Part shown: positions 7,157-7,409 of the stretch, in pieces | Layout of the letters: the number at the start of each line of letters is the position of its first letter | Position numbering within the stretch: the stretch's first letter is position 1 | Origin: Bacteroidales bacterium | GTDB taxonomy: Bacteria; Bacteroidota; Bacteroidia; Bacteroidales; VadinHA17 | Assembly (NCBI GenBank): GCA_003155705.1 | Contig: PMEC01000231.1 | Coordinates: 4,600-12,008 of the forward strand | Direction: 5' to 3' | DNA: 7,409 nt | Position numbers and translations under genes: made by a program | The notes under the pieces: model-generated | The model's input: the letters and a program-made list of their open reading frames with translations, nothing else | Databases searched by the model: none | What the model was told of the DNA's origin: nothing

Positions 7157-7163
7157 GTATAAT
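7133..7163 (+). promoter_or_regulatory. Possible promoter for the divergent hydrogenase gene
   Basis: TTGCAA (7133-7138) and a perfect TATAAT (7158-7163) are 19 nt apart, a rather long spacing, with a leader of about 70 nt before the ATG at 7243. An alternative pair, TTGATT (7191-7196) and TATTTT (7214-7219) with 17-nt spacing, would put the transcription start inside the Rex operator, which fits repression better but has poorer elements. Neither is strong. Confidence 0.3.
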
Positions 7164-7221
7164 TAACAGTAAAAATAATTAATTTTCTTATTGATTATTA
7201 GATTCATTGAATTTATTTTTA

Positions 7222-7241
7222 TATGTGAATCTTCTCACATA
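7222..7241. promoter_or_regulatory. Predicted Rex operator just before the hydrogenase subunit gene
   Basis: The sequence TATGTGA-ATCTTC-TCACATA is a perfect 7-bp inverted repeat with a 6-nt spacer and contains the Rex core TGTGA-N6-TCACA. It ends 1 nt before the ATG at 7243, and the in-frame TAA at 7240-7242 overlaps it, so it is certainly non-coding. It should let the adjacent rex product control the divergent hydrogenase gene. Its centre is 185 bp from the centre of the operator at the rex start. Confidence 0.85.
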
Positions 7242-7242
7242 A

Positions 7243-7409
7243 ATGAACTATTACAGCATAAGAAAGGAATCATGGGATAAGAAGTTAGAGGAACTGATTC
7301 TATCCTATACAGTTTTCGCTTCAGTATCCAATGAATTTGGTCAGGATTATGAATTGCTAAGACCTTCCGATATTCCTAATATTTTATATAATAAACCCAA
7401 GCCGGCTAC
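7243..7409 (+). CDS. Probable [NiFe]-hydrogenase iron-sulfur (beta) subunit, N-terminal fragment
   Basis: Only the first 55 codons are in the window; the frame runs off the right edge. The ATG at 7243 is fixed by an in-frame TAA directly before it and by the lack of other Met codons. The visible protein starts MNYYSIRKESWDKKLEELI and continues through YTVFASVSNEFGQDYELL to a proline- and lysine-containing end (IPNILYNKPKPA). This pattern (short helix, YxVFAPV-like strand, DYELLRPxDIPNIxYNKPKP) resembles the N-terminus of the 4Fe-4S beta subunit of cytoplasmic group 3 / sulfhydrogenase-type [NiFe] hydrogenases, also related to the A subunit of anaerobic sulfite reductase. The cysteine clusters that would prove it lie beyond the edge. 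Divergence from rex-hyp and the operator at its start support the hydrogenase reading. It should pass electrons between the NiFe centre and an NAD(P)-binding partner. Confidence 0.7.
   Translation, partial: MNYYSIRKESWDKKLEELILSYTVFASVSNEFGQDYELLRPSDIPNILYNKPKPA

Overview
The window is a compact [NiFe]-hydrogenase maturation locus. A leftward operon (minus strand, about 7053 down to 814) reads rex-hypF-hypC-hypD-hypE-hypA-hypB. It encodes a redox-sensing Rex-family repressor and the full HypA-F set that builds the NiFe(CN)2CO active site. Junctions are 2-11 nt gaps or 8-10 nt overlaps, so one transcript from upstream of rex is the simplest model. Diverging rightward from a 189-bp AT-rich region is the start (55 codons) of a gene that resembles the iron-sulfur beta subunit of group 3 / sulfhydrogenase-type [NiFe] hydrogenases. 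The hydrogenase structural genes therefore probably lie just beyond the right edge.

The control region holds two sites with the Rex operator pattern TGTGA-N6-TCACA. One overlaps the rex start codon (7038-7055). The other ends 1 nt before the ATG of the hydrogenase gene (7222-7241). The inferred circuit is that Rex represses itself, the maturation operon and the hydrogenase when NADH/NAD+ is low, and releases all of them when NADH builds up, so that reductant can be discharged as H2 or hydrogenase direction can be adjusted.

On the left is the 3' two-thirds or so of a rightward HAD-superfamily hydrolase gene (1-657), convergent with hypB. The 156-bp space between them carries a striking symmetric repeat: eight 7-mers (four CACAGAG, then four inverted CTCWGTG) spaced 10/11/10 nt in each half. 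They form a 94-bp near-palindrome with 44-bp arms and a 6-nt loop.

The organism is most likely an anaerobic or facultative member of the Bacteroidota or a related phylum. The reasons are the moderately AT-rich sequence, the near absence of Shine-Dalgarno sites apart from one before hypB, and the style of the Rex protein (GNKRGGY segment). This is an inference from general appearance only. No RNA genes, CRISPR arrays, insertion sequences or phage genes were seen. The proteins belong to known families; the parts worth a second look are the paired start-codon operators, the irregular hypF start and the intergenic palindrome.
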